DNA of 14,297 bases from CAZYTO01 sp964650405 (GCA_964650405.1 CAZYTO010000149.1:1-14297), one strand, 5' to 3'; positions 5,732 to 12,604 are shown, numbered from the stretch's first letter. Numbers and translations are program-made. The notes: a model not told the origin generated them from the letters alone.

Positions 5732-6927
5732 GTCTCCACAATCCCGAAACAATCAACTTTGATCTCAACCCGTTCGTCGCGATCTGGGAGATGACGCGGG
5801 CCTGTGACCTGGCCTGCGTCCACTGCCGGGCGGCGGCGCAGTCGCGGCGCTCGCAGTTCGAGCTGTCCACCGAGGACGGCTTCCGGCTCATCGACGACAT
5901 CGTGAAGCTCCAGCCGCGCGTCTTCGTCATCACCGGCGGCGATCCGCTCAAGCGCGACGACGTCTACGACATGATCGCGTACGCCAAGGCGGCCGGCCTG
6001 GAGCCGTCCGTCACGCCCAGCGCCACGCCTCTGCTCACCCCGGAAGCAATCACGCGGATGAAGGCGAACGGCGTCACGCGGCTGGCCATCTCCCTCGACC
6101 ACTACCGCCGCGAAGACCACGACAACTTCCGCCGCGTGCCGGGCTCGTTCGACCTCACCATCCGGGCCATCGAGGCGGCCCTGGAGAACGGCATCCCCGT
6201 ACAGATCAACTCGACCGTCTCCAAACGGACGGCCGCCGACATGCCGAAGCTGGCCGCGCTCCTGGCGAAGTACCCCAACATCGTCATGTGGAGCGTCTTC
6301 TTCCTCGTCCCCACCGGGCGTGCCAGGAGCGAGGACATGATCCTGCCGGAGGAAGTCGAGTCGCTCTTCGCCGACCTCCACGCCATCTCGAAAAACGTCC
6401 CGTTCAACGTCCGGACCACCGAGGCCATGCACTACCGCCGCTACGTGCTGCAGCAGATGATGGCCGCCCGCGGAAAGACCACGGACGAGCTGATCGACCC
6501 GCAGACCGGCCTGGTCGACGCCTCGACGATGTTCATGCACTCGAAGCCCGCTTCTTCACCCATCCCTGCGCCCATCCCTGCGCCCATCGGTATCCAGATG
6601 CAGACCGGCGCCATCACCCGCGCCCCGAAAGGCGTCAACGAAGCGAAGGGCTTCGTCTTCATCAGCCACATCGGCGACGTCTTCCCCAGCGGCTTCCTGC
6701 CCCTCAAGGCCGGCAATGTGAAGAAGGCGTCGCTTGTCGACGTCTATCGCACCTCCGAAGTCTTCCGGAACCTCCGCGACAGCAGCCTGCTGAAGGGCAA
6801 GTGCGGCGTCTGCGAATTCCGCGAGCTCTGCGGCGGCTCCCGCTCCCGGGCCTGGTCCCTCACCGGCGACGCCTTCGAGAGCGACCCGACGTGCACGTAC
6901 GTCCCGCGGGCGATGGTGGCGGCGTGA
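5728..6927 (+). CDS. TIGR04053-like radical SAM/SPASM protein, possible AhbD-type heme synthase role
   Basis: A 399-aa radical SAM enzyme. The cluster motif CDLACVHC gives C26, C30 and C33, with ITGGDPL at 68-74, LAISLDHYR in the barrel, and a SPASM-type end CGVCEFRELCGGSRSRAW (C359, C362, C368) then SDPTC (C389). The FVFISHIGDVFPSGFLPL...AGNVK segment is typical of the TIGR04053 group, whose biochemical role is not established. In the alternative heme pathway the final step (Fe-coproporphyrin III to heme b) is done by the related radical SAM enzyme AhbD, and position in this operon makes that a reasonable guess. The start is a GTG at 5728 overlapping the TGA of the previous gene (GTGA). A longer open frame upstream only shadows the preceding gene. 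An unusual Pro-rich loop (PIPAPIPAPI, around residues 278-287) is encoded by a 12-bp tandem repeat. Confidence 0.8.
   Translation: MSLHNPETINFDLNPFVAIWEMTRACDLACVHCRAAAQSRRSQFELSTEDGFRLIDDIVKLQPRVFVITGGDPLKRDDVYDMIAYAKAAGLEPSVTPSATPLLTPEAITRMKANGVTRLAISLDHYRREDHDNFRRVPGSFDLTIRAIEAALENGIPVQINSTVSKRTAADMPKLAALLAKYPNIVMWSVFFLVPTGRARSEDMILPEEVESLFADLHAISKNVPFNVRTTEAMHYRRYVLQQMMAARGKTTDELIDPQTGLVDASTMFMHSKPASSPIPAPIPAPIGIQMQTGAITRAPKGVNEAKGFVFISHIGDVFPSGFLPLKAGNVKKASLVDVYRTSEVFRNLRDSSLLKGKCGVCEFRELCGGSRSRAWSLTGDAFESDPTCTYVPRAMVAA
6559..6587 (+). repeat. 12-bp in-frame tandem repeat encoding Pro-Ile-Pro-Ala
   Basis: The unit CCCATCCCTGCG occurs twice in a row (6559-6570, 6571-6582), followed by CCCAT. 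It adds PIPA repeats to a loop of the TIGR04053-like protein between the SAM barrel and the SPASM part. Twelve-base units keep the frame, so copy number can change without breaking the gene. Confidence 0.8.
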
Positions 6928-6966
6928 GAGTCATCCCAAGGCGCCAGCCTCGGGGGCGCGATCTCA

Positions 6967-6994
6967 GGGACGGACAGGATTGTCCGTCCTCCAC
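6967..6994 (+). repeat. Dispersed palindromic repeat, copy C (hairpin between convergent genes)
   Basis: These 28 bases are identical to copy B at 3228-3255. The perfect palindrome 6968-6989 (9-bp arms, GGAT loop) lies in the 71-bp gap between the stop of the radical SAM operon (6927) and the stop of kup (6999). Here it could act as a bidirectional terminator-like hairpin, although there is no T-tract and copy B sits upstream of genes, so termination is not its general role. Confidence 0.75.
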
Positions 6995-6998
6995 GTCT

Positions 6999-8930
6999 TC
7001 ACAATTCGAACCGCGTCCCCAGCTCCACTACCCGGTTCGGGGGGATGCGGAAGTAGAGCGTCGCGCTGCGGTCGTTGCGTTTCATGACGGCGAAGAGACG
7101 GATGCGCAGGCGGGTCAGCAGCGGCTTCTTCTGGCACTGCTCGGGCGGGACGATGGTGGTGCGGCCGAGGTACCAGGTGGTGCGGTCCGGGTCGATGGGA
7201 ACGCCGAGCTCGCGGGCGCGGGCCAGGACGTGGGGGGCATCCGGCTCCTCCATGAAGCCGTAGCGGCCGATGACGCGGTGGAAGCCGAGGGCCAGTTCCT
7301 GCACCTGCACACGCTCGGTCTCCGCGACCTTCGGCGTCTCCTCGGTGGTGATGGTCAGGAGCACCACCGTCTCGTGCAGGACCTGGTTGTGCTTGAGGTG
7401 GTGCAGCAGGACGATGGGCACGCCCTCGTTGTCCGCGGCCAGGAAGACGCCGGTGCCGCGCACACGGTGCGGCGTGTGGCGCGCCAGGCTGTCGAGGAAG
7501 GCTTCCAGCGGCAGGGCGCGCTCGCGCGAGCAGGCCGCCAGCATCTGCCGGCCGCTCTGCCATGTGCTCATGAGCAGGTAGACGACGGCCCCGATCAGCA
7601 GCGGCAGCCAGCCGCCGTCGAGGAACTTGAACGTGTTGGCGATGACGAATGAGATGTCGGCCACGAGGAAGATGCCGGCCACGGTGATCACCGAGATCCA
7701 GCGCCACTTCCACCGCAGCCGCGCCACGGCGGCGAAGAGGAGCGTGGTGATGGCCATGGTCGTGGAGACGGCCAGGCCGAAGGCGGCAGCCAGGCGGTCG
7801 GACGAGCGGAAGGTCAGGACGATGGCCACGGTGGCGATCATCAGCACCCAGTTCAGCGCCGGAAGGTAGATCTGGCCGATCACGGCCCCGGAGGTGTGGA
7901 CGATCTGCACGCGCGGGCTGAAGCCGAGCTGCGCGGCCTGGCGCGTCAGAGAGAAGACGGCGGCGATGAGCGCCTGCGACGCCACGATGGTGGCCAGCGT
8001 GGCCAGCACGACCATCGGGTAGAGGAAGCGCGCCGGGACGCAGGAGTAGAACGGCCGGCCGGCGGCGGCGGGATGCTGGAGCAGGTACGCCGCCTGCCCG
8101 AGGTAGCTGAGCACGAGTGACGGCAGCGCCAGGTAGTACCACGCGGCGCGGATGGGTGTACGGCCGAAATGCCCCATGTCGGCGTACAGGGCCTCGCCAC
8201 CGGTGAGGCAGAGGACGACGGCGCCGAGGGCGAAGAAGCCCTTCGCGCCGTTGTGGGCGAAGAAGCGGACGCCGTACAGCGGATTGATCGCCGCCAGCGC
8301 GGCCGGGTTCCTGGCCAGGGTCATGGCACCGAGGACGGCGATGACGACGAACCAGGTCGCCAGGATCGGCCCGAACATCGCGCCGACGCGTCCGGAGCCG
8401 AACGGCTGGACGGCGAAGAGCACGATGAGGATGACGATCGTGATGGGGATGACCACGGGCGTGAGCGACGGCGTGGCCACGCCCAGACCTTCCACGGCGC
8501 TGAGGACGGAGACGGCCGGCGTGATGATGCCGTCACCGTAGAGCATGGCCGTGCCGATGAGGGCCAGGCTGACGAAGAGCATCCCGCGGCGGGTGTTGGC
8601 GCCGGCCTCGGTGAGGAGGATGGCCAGGAGGGCCAGGATGCCGCCCTCGCCGCGGTTGCCGGCGCGCATGAGCACGGCCACGTACTTGATGCTGACCATG
8701 AGGATCAGCGACCAGAGAAAGAGCGAGACGATGCCAAGGACGTTGCCGGGCGTCGCCTGCACGCCGCGGGTGCCGTGAAACGCCTCCTGCAAGGCATAGA
8801 GCGGACTCGTACCGAGGTCGCCGAAGACGACGCCGAGCGCGGAGAGCGCCATGAGAACCAGCGGGGCGTTGCGGGAGTGGGCGCCGTCGTGCGGCGCGGC
8901 GAGGGATGCGTCGGTCACGCCATTCAACAT
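6999..8930 (-). CDS. kup: Kup-family low-affinity potassium transporter
   Basis: A 643-aa inner-membrane K+/H+ symporter of the Kup/HAK/KT family, close to the E. coli length of 622. The signature GVVFGDLGTSPLYAL is at residues 33-47. About twelve hydrophobic segments follow up to around residue 440-460 (e.g. WSLILMVSIKYVAVLM, GIFLVADISFVIANTF), then a hydrophilic cytoplasmic C-terminal domain of roughly 190 residues ending RVVELGTRFEL. The ATG at 8928-8930 was chosen; a GTG at 8952-8954 would add 8 residues, and neither has a good Shine-Dalgarno. The gene is divergent from the porin/kdp operon, giving both a Kup-type and a Kdp-type uptake system in one locus. In known bacteria Kup is constitutive and works at acidic pH; nothing in this sequence shows its control. 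Confidence 0.95.
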   Translation of the reverse strand: MLNGVTDASLAAPHDGAHSRNAPLVLMALSALGVVFGDLGTSPLYALQEAFHGTRGVQATPGNVLGIVSLFLWSLILMVSIKYVAVLMRAGNRGEGGILALLAILLTEAGANTRRGMLFVSLALIGTAMLYGDGIITPAVSVLSAVEGLGVATPSLTPVVIPITIVILIVLFAVQPFGSGRVGAMFGPILATWFVVIAVLGAMTLARNPAALAAINPLYGVRFFAHNGAKGFFALGAVVLCLTGGEALYADMGHFGRTPIRAAWYYLALPSLVLSYLGQAAYLLQHPAAAGRPFYSCVPARFLYPMVVLATLATIVASQALIAAVFSLTRQAAQLGFSPRVQIVHTSGAVIGQIYLPALNWVLMIATVAIVLTFRSSDRLAAAFGLAVSTTMAITTLLFAAVARLRWKWRWISVITVAGIFLVADISFVIANTFKFLDGGWLPLLIGAVVYLLMSTWQSGRQMLAACSRERALPLEAFLDSLARHTPHRVRGTGVFLAADNEGVPIVLLHHLKHNQVLHETVVLLTITTEETPKVAETERVQVQELALGFHRVIGRYGFMEEPDAPHVLARARELGVPIDPDRTTWYLGRTTIVPPEQCQKKPLLTRLRIRLFAVMKRNDRSATLYFRIPPNRVVELGTRFEL

Positions 8931-9111
8931 AGCGCAGTCCGTCCGCGGCGGCACGCGCCGGCGCGCTCTTTACAAAATCTTCCGCAGTCTTTCGTTTTTC
9001 TTCCGCCCATCGTTCGGCTTTCGTCCGGACCGCGCCCCTGTGCCGGCGTTATCAATGGCGGCCATGCACACGCCGCACAAGATCGCGCCGTGGCTTGCCC
9101 CGGAGTGAGCC
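8931..9111. promoter_or_regulatory. Divergent promoter region between kup and the porin/kdp operon
   Basis: This 181-bp gap must hold the promoters of kup (minus) and the porin operon (plus). The centre, about 8968-9025, is relatively T-rich (TTTACAAAATCTT, TCGTTTTTCTT) against the GC-rich background. I found no clear -35/-10 pair, no KdpE-like site I could defend and no recognisable c-di-AMP riboswitch. A 17-codon ORF (9055-9108, MAAMHTPHKIAPWLAPE) ends three bases before the porin ATG and could be a leader or chance. Confidence 0.4.
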
Positions 9112-10539
9112 ATGAATCCGAAGAAAAACGACAAACGCGCCCTGTACCTCGCCGTCCTCCTGCTTTGCCTCACCGCTCTCGCCGCCCGCGCCGGCACCGA
9201 CCCGCAGCCTCCCGCGGACGGCAACGGCCAGACACCGGCAACCGCCACGCAACCGCCGGCACCTGAGCCCCCTGCCAAACCTGATCCGTTCGCCTTCGCC
9301 GACTTCACCTGGCTGAACGGCAACAGCCGCCAGCACGCGCCGGTGTTCGACAGCAAGGCCTTCACCGGCGAAGTGCGCATCGACACGAATTACGTCTACG
9401 ACTTCAACCACCCGAAGGATCACACCCTCTCCGGCTCGAGTGAGCTGGGGCGGGTGGATGAAGTACAGGTCCAGCAGCTCGGCCTGGGGGGAGACTTCCA
9501 CTACAACAACGTCCGCGGCCGTCTGCTCACGCAGATCGGCATGTATTCCACGATGACTCCGCGCAACGATGCCAGTCCCTCCCGCGGCCAATGGGACCTG
9601 GCCAATGCCTATCGCTACGTGTCCGAGGCGTATGGCGGCTATCACTTCGACAAGATGAACGGCGTCAACGTCGACGCCGGCATCTTCATGTCGTATGTGG
9701 GGCTCTTCAGCTACTACCAGTACGACAACTGGGCGTATCAGCCGTCGTATGTCTCCTCGAATACGCCGTGGTTCTTCAACGGCGTGCGCATCCAGGTCTT
9801 TCCGAACGATCACTTCAAGGAAGAGATCTGGCTGACCAACGGCTGGCAGTCCTACGGGATGTTCAATGACGCGCCGGGGATCGGCTCGCAGACGCTCTGG
9901 CGGCCGAACGGCAACTGGTCGCTTCTCTCGAACAATTACTTCTACGGCAAGGACACGCTCGGCAACAATTCACGCAAGCGCATGCACTCGGACAGCAGCG
10001 TGGAGTGGAAATATCGCGACAGGCCGGATTCGAAGCTGAGCAAGTCCGCCCTGTCGTTCACCTTCGACATCGGCTGTGAGTACGGCGGCGGCGTACAGTG
10101 CACGGGCAGCAGGTCCGCGAAACCGTCTCAGTATTTCCTCGGCTTCATGCTGTACAACCGCTGGTGGTTCAACGACGACAAGTACGGCGTGACGCTGGGC
10201 GGCGGCGCCATCACGAACCCGGGCCGCTATCTCGTACTCGTTCCTCCCATCAACGGGGCCACAGCCGCGTCCGGGACCCCGTATTTCACGGCCAATCCCG
10301 GTGATCCGTTCAGAGCCTGGGACGCCTCGGCGACGTTCGATTATATGCCGAACGAGAACGTGACATTCCGATATGAGCTGAACCACCGGGCCTCGAAACA
10401 AGCGTACTGGGCCGGACCCGGCGGCGTGACGCCGCCGGGCGGCAACACCGGCACACCAGGCTCGCTCGTCGACGGCTGGCAGCCCGACCTGCGCAAGTCG
10501 GAGACCCGCTTCACCCTGGCATTACTCGTCAAGTTCTAA
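9112..10539 (+). CDS. Outer-membrane beta-barrel porin (BBP2/OmpL-like)
   Basis: A 475-aa protein with a Sec signal peptide (KKNDKRALYLAVLLLCLTAL, cleavage near AARA-GT), then a Pro/Ala-rich linker (residues about 30-58: PPADGNGQTPATATQPPAPE). The rest is a beta-barrel with alternating aromatic strands such as GEVRIDTNYVYDF, GLFSYYQYDNWAYQPSY, PWFFNGVRIQVFP and FLGFMLYNRWWFNDDKYGV, ending in an aromatic outer-membrane sorting signal (FTLALLVKF). The pattern FADFTWLNG...NVDAGIFMSYVG...NGVRIQVFP matches the putative beta-barrel porin-2 (OmpL-like) family as I know it. It probably allows diffusion of small solutes; its position just upstream of kdpFAB suggests K+ or ion entry, which is inference. 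The ATG at 9112 is preceded by GGAG. It lies 110 bp before the 27-aa peptide gene and may be the first gene of the kdp operon. Confidence 0.82.
   Translation: MNPKKNDKRALYLAVLLLCLTALAARAGTDPQPPADGNGQTPATATQPPAPEPPAKPDPFAFADFTWLNGNSRQHAPVFDSKAFTGEVRIDTNYVYDFNHPKDHTLSGSSELGRVDEVQVQQLGLGGDFHYNNVRGRLLTQIGMYSTMTPRNDASPSRGQWDLANAYRYVSEAYGGYHFDKMNGVNVDAGIFMSYVGLFSYYQYDNWAYQPSYVSSNTPWFFNGVRIQVFPNDHFKEEIWLTNGWQSYGMFNDAPGIGSQTLWRPNGNWSLLSNNYFYGKDTLGNNSRKRMHSDSSVEWKYRDRPDSKLSKSALSFTFDIGCEYGGGVQCTGSRSAKPSQYFLGFMLYNRWWFNDDKYGVTLGGGAITNPGRYLVLVPPINGATAASGTPYFTANPGDPFRAWDASATFDYMPNENVTFRYELNHRASKQAYWAGPGGVTPPGGNTGTPGSLVDGWQPDLRKSETRFTLALLVKF
10417..10439. repeat. GC-only inverted repeat inside the porin gene
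   Basis: CCCGGCGGCG and CGCCGCCGGG form a perfect 10-bp stem with a TGA loop, 100 bp before the porin stop. It encodes a Gly/Pro loop (GPGGVTPPGGNT) between two barrel strands, so coding constraint in GC-rich DNA may explain it. Confidence 0.6.
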
Positions 10540-10564
10540 ATCAAGAACAGGTTAGTGAACGAAC

Positions 10565-10644
10565 AGCGAATAGGCGAATAAGCGAATAAGCGAATAGGCG
10601 AATAGGCGAATAGGCGAATAAGCGATTAAGCGATTAAGCGACTA
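10565..10644 (+). repeat. Tandem octamer array 1 (10 units of AGCGAATA-type)
   Basis: Ten contiguous 8-bp units run AGCGAATA, GGCGAATA, AGCGAATA twice, GGCGAATA three times, AGCGATTA twice and AGCGACTA. The array fills most of the 110-bp gap between the porin stop and the ATG of the 27-aa peptide gene and ends 5 bp before that ATG. Being AT-richer than its surroundings and with stop codons in all forward frames, it is non-coding. The units change in blocks, as expected from slippage or unequal recombination. Confidence 0.92.
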
Positions 10645-10649
10645 ACCAA

Positions 10650-10733
10650 ATGTGGGACCTGATCTTCATCGCATTGACCATCGTGCTGTTCGCAGGCGCC
10701 GTCTGGTACACGCGGGCCTGCGACAAGGTGTAA
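10650..10733 (+). CDS. 27-aa single-span membrane peptide of the kdp operon
   Basis: The ORF encodes MWDLIFIALTIVLFAGAVWY followed by TRACDKV. It has one hydrophobic helix (about residues 4-20) and a short charged tail with one cysteine at position 24, expected N-out or N-in single-pass in the inner membrane. It is not KdpF, which is encoded separately 57 bp downstream. From memory, similar tiny peptides with a W/D-L-x-F-I-A-L-T start and a C-D/E-x tail occur just before kdpF or kdpA in various bacteria, but I cannot verify this here. A role as an accessory subunit or stabiliser of the Kdp complex is inference. There is no Shine-Dalgarno next to its ATG; octamer array 1 ends 5 bp upstream. 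A good Shine-Dalgarno (AAGGAGA) follows right after its stop. Confidence 0.7.
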   Translation: MWDLIFIALTIVLFAGAVWYTRACDKV

Positions 10734-10741
10734 GGAGAAAC

Positions 10742-10783
10742 ATGAGCGACCAGCGACCAGTGATTAAGCGACTAAGCGATTAA
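10742..10783 (+). CDS. Possible 13-aa leader peptide upstream of kdpF
   Basis: ATG at 10742 has an excellent Shine-Dalgarno (AAGGAGAAAC) and opens a 13-codon frame, MSDQRPVIKRLSD, that is read straight through octamer array 2 and ends at TAA 10781-10783, 7 bp before the kdpF ATG. The peptide sequence is only a translation of the repeat, so it is probably not functional as a protein. It may bring ribosomes to kdpF by termination-reinitiation. Confidence 0.35.
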   Translation: MSDQRPVIKRLSD

Positions 10784-10790
10784 GCGAACC
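10745..10790 (+). repeat. Octamer array 2 inserted before kdpF
   Basis: Two AGCGACC heptamers, then AGTGATTA, AGCGACTA, AGCGATTA and AGCGAACC run right up to the kdpF ATG. The units belong to the same family as array 1 at 10565-10644. The array lies between a strong Shine-Dalgarno at 10732-10737 and kdpF, with ATGA at both edges (10742-10745 and 10791-10794). Confidence 0.85.
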
Positions 10791-10880
10791 ATGACCTTCG
10801 AAACCATCATCGGCCTGGCCCTCGCGCTCCTTGCCCTCGTCTACCTGCTGTACGCGTTGTTGCGGGCAGAGGAGTTGTAA
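10791..10880 (+). CDS. kdpF: KdpF, small subunit of the K+-transporting P-type ATPase
   Basis: A 29-aa single-span inner-membrane peptide, MTFETIIGLALALLALVYLL then YALLRAEEL. The length, the LALALLALVYLLYALLR helix and the acidic end are typical of KdpF, which in E. coli binds and stabilises the KdpABC complex. It is too short for most gene callers. Its TAA shares one base with the kdpA ATG (TAATG), so the two are translationally coupled. No Shine-Dalgarno lies directly before the ATG; the nearest good one is about 54 bp upstream, ahead of octamer array 2. Confidence 0.9.
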   Translation: MTFETIIGLALALLALVYLLYALLRAEEL

Positions 10881-12589
10881 TGACCGCCATCGAATTTCTG
10901 AAGATCGCCGTCTATTTCGCGCTGATTCTGGCGGTGACGAAGCCGCTGGGGCTGTACATGCGGCGCGTATTCTCCGGCGAGAAAACATTCCTCGACCCCG
11001 TCCTGCGCCCGCTGGAGCGGCTCGTCTACCGCATCGGCGGCGTCGACGAGACGAAAGAGCACGGCTGGATCGAGTACACCATCGCCATGCTCGTCTTCAG
11101 CGCCGTGGGACTGCTGCTGACGTACGTCATCCAGCGCACGCAGCACTTCCTGCCGCTCAATCCCGACCGGATGGGCCCCGTTACACCCGACCTGGCCTGG
11201 AACACCGCCGTCTCGTTTACCACCAACACGAACTGGCAGGCCTACAGCGGCGAGTCGACCATGTCGCACTTCACGCAGATGGTCGGCCTGACCTACCACA
11301 ACTTCACCTCCGCCGCCACCGGCATGGCCCTGGCCATTGCCCTCATCCGCGGGATCGCCCGCGCCAGCGCGAAGACGATCGGAAACTTCTGGGTGGACCT
11401 GACGCGGGCCACGTTGTGGATCCTCCTGCCGCTCTGCGTCGTCGCGGCGACGCTCTTCCTGTCGCAGGGAGTCATCCAGAACTTCCACGCTTCGGTCCCG
11501 GCGACGACGATCGAGGGAAAACTGCAGAAGATCCCGCAGGGGCCGGTGGCCTCGCAGGAGGCGATCAAGGAGCTCGGTACGAACGGCGGCGGCTTCTTCA
11601 ATGCCAATTCCGCCTTCCCGTACGAGAACCCCACGCCCTTTACGAACCTGCTGCAGATGTTCCTCATCTTCTGCATCGGAGCCGGCTTCTGTTACACGCT
11701 CGGCTCGATGACCGGAAAGCTCCGCCATGGCTGGGCGGTGTTCTGGGCCATGTCGATTCTCTTCCTGGCCGGCGCCTTCACGGCCACGTGGGCCGAACAG
11801 CGCGGCAATCCCATGCACCAGCGCCTCGGTGTGGCCGCAGCAGACGGCAACATGGAAGGGAAAGAGGTTCGGTTCGGGATCGGCGACTCGGCACTGTTCG
11901 CCACTGTGACCACGGACGCCTCCTGCGGTGCGGTGAATTCGTGGCACGACTCCTATACGCCGGTGGGCGGCTCGGTGCCGCTGCTCAACATCATGCTGGG
12001 CGAGGTGATCTTCGGCGGCGTGGGAGCGGGGATGTACGGCATGATCCTCTTCATCGTCCTGGCAGTGTTCATCGCCGGGCTGATGGTGGGCCGGACGCCG
12101 GAGTACATCGGCAAGAAGATCGAGGCTCACGACGTGAAGCTGGCCATGCTGGCCGTGCTGATCCTGGCCTTCTGCATCCTGGCCGGCACGGCCGCGGCGG
12201 CCATTACGAAGGCCGGTACGTCGAGCCTAAGTAACGACGGCCCGCACGGCCTGAGCGAGCTGACTTATGCCTATACCAGCGCCACCGGCAATAACGGCAG
12301 CGCCTTCGCCGGCCTCAATGCGAATACGAAGTTCTACAACGTCACCCTGGGCATGGCCATGTTCTTCGGGCGCTTCCTGATGATCATCCCGCTGATGGGA
12401 ATCGCCGGCTCGCTGGCGGCAAAGAAGAAGGTCACCGAAACGGCCGGAACGTTCCCGGTGGACGGACCGCTCTTCACGTTCCTGTTGATCGGGGTGGTGA
12501 TCATCGTCGGTGCGTTGACCTATTTCCCCGTGCTCTCGCTCGGACAGTATGTGGAGCATTTCCTGATGAACGCGGGGAAAGTGTTCTGA
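10880..12589 (+). CDS. kdpA: KdpA, K+-binding and translocating subunit of the Kdp ATPase
   Basis: A 569-aa polytopic inner-membrane protein (E. coli KdpA is 557 aa) related to the SKT channel superfamily. It forms the selectivity filter through which K+ enters the KdpFABC complex. The four filter/pore loops are visible: FTTNTNWQAYSGE (113-125), ELGTNGGGFFNANSAFPYEN (about 231-250), SWHDSYTPVGGSVPLLNIML (about 354-373) and the FAGLNANTKFYN region (about 476-487). Two insertion-like stretches (HQRLGVAAADGNMEGKEVRFG and SSLSNDGPHGLSELTYAYTS) are normal periplasmic parts of the family. ATG overlaps the kdpF stop by one base, with a GAGGAG Shine-Dalgarno inside kdpF. kdpB follows after 15 bp. The frame is intact throughout. 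Confidence 0.97.
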   Translation: MTAIEFLKIAVYFALILAVTKPLGLYMRRVFSGEKTFLDPVLRPLERLVYRIGGVDETKEHGWIEYTIAMLVFSAVGLLLTYVIQRTQHFLPLNPDRMGPVTPDLAWNTAVSFTTNTNWQAYSGESTMSHFTQMVGLTYHNFTSAATGMALAIALIRGIARASAKTIGNFWVDLTRATLWILLPLCVVAATLFLSQGVIQNFHASVPATTIEGKLQKIPQGPVASQEAIKELGTNGGGFFNANSAFPYENPTPFTNLLQMFLIFCIGAGFCYTLGSMTGKLRHGWAVFWAMSILFLAGAFTATWAEQRGNPMHQRLGVAAADGNMEGKEVRFGIGDSALFATVTTDASCGAVNSWHDSYTPVGGSVPLLNIMLGEVIFGGVGAGMYGMILFIVLAVFIAGLMVGRTPEYIGKKIEAHDVKLAMLAVLILAFCILAGTAAAAITKAGTSSLSNDGPHGLSELTYAYTSATGNNGSAFAGLNANTKFYNVTLGMAMFFGRFLMIIPLMGIAGSLAAKKKVTETAGTFPVDGPLFTFLLIGVVIIVGALTYFPVLSLGQYVEHFLMNAGKVF

Positions 12590-12604
12590 AGGCGGAAGGC
12601 AGAA

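Noticed and set aside
4565..5752. Minus-strand open frame covering the whole AsnC-like gene
   Set aside because: Exactly antisense to the AsnC-fold gene, no recognisable domain; shadow frame.
8931..9111. c-di-AMP (ydaO-type) or other K+-linked riboswitch before kup or the porin
   Set aside because: I looked for the conserved GGGA...GGUGAA-type blocks and paired stems and could not find them.
8169..9266. Plus-strand open frame opposite the 5' end of kup
   Set aside because: Asp/Glu/Gly-rich with no family features, antisense to conserved Kup sequence.
10565..10790. Octamer arrays as a CRISPR array or iteron origin
   Set aside because: Units are only 8 bp with no spacers, and they sit inside an operon with no rep or cas genes.
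10841..12130. Minus-strand open frame (429 codons) opposite kdpA
   Set aside because: kdpA is certain on the other strand; the antisense product has no domain.
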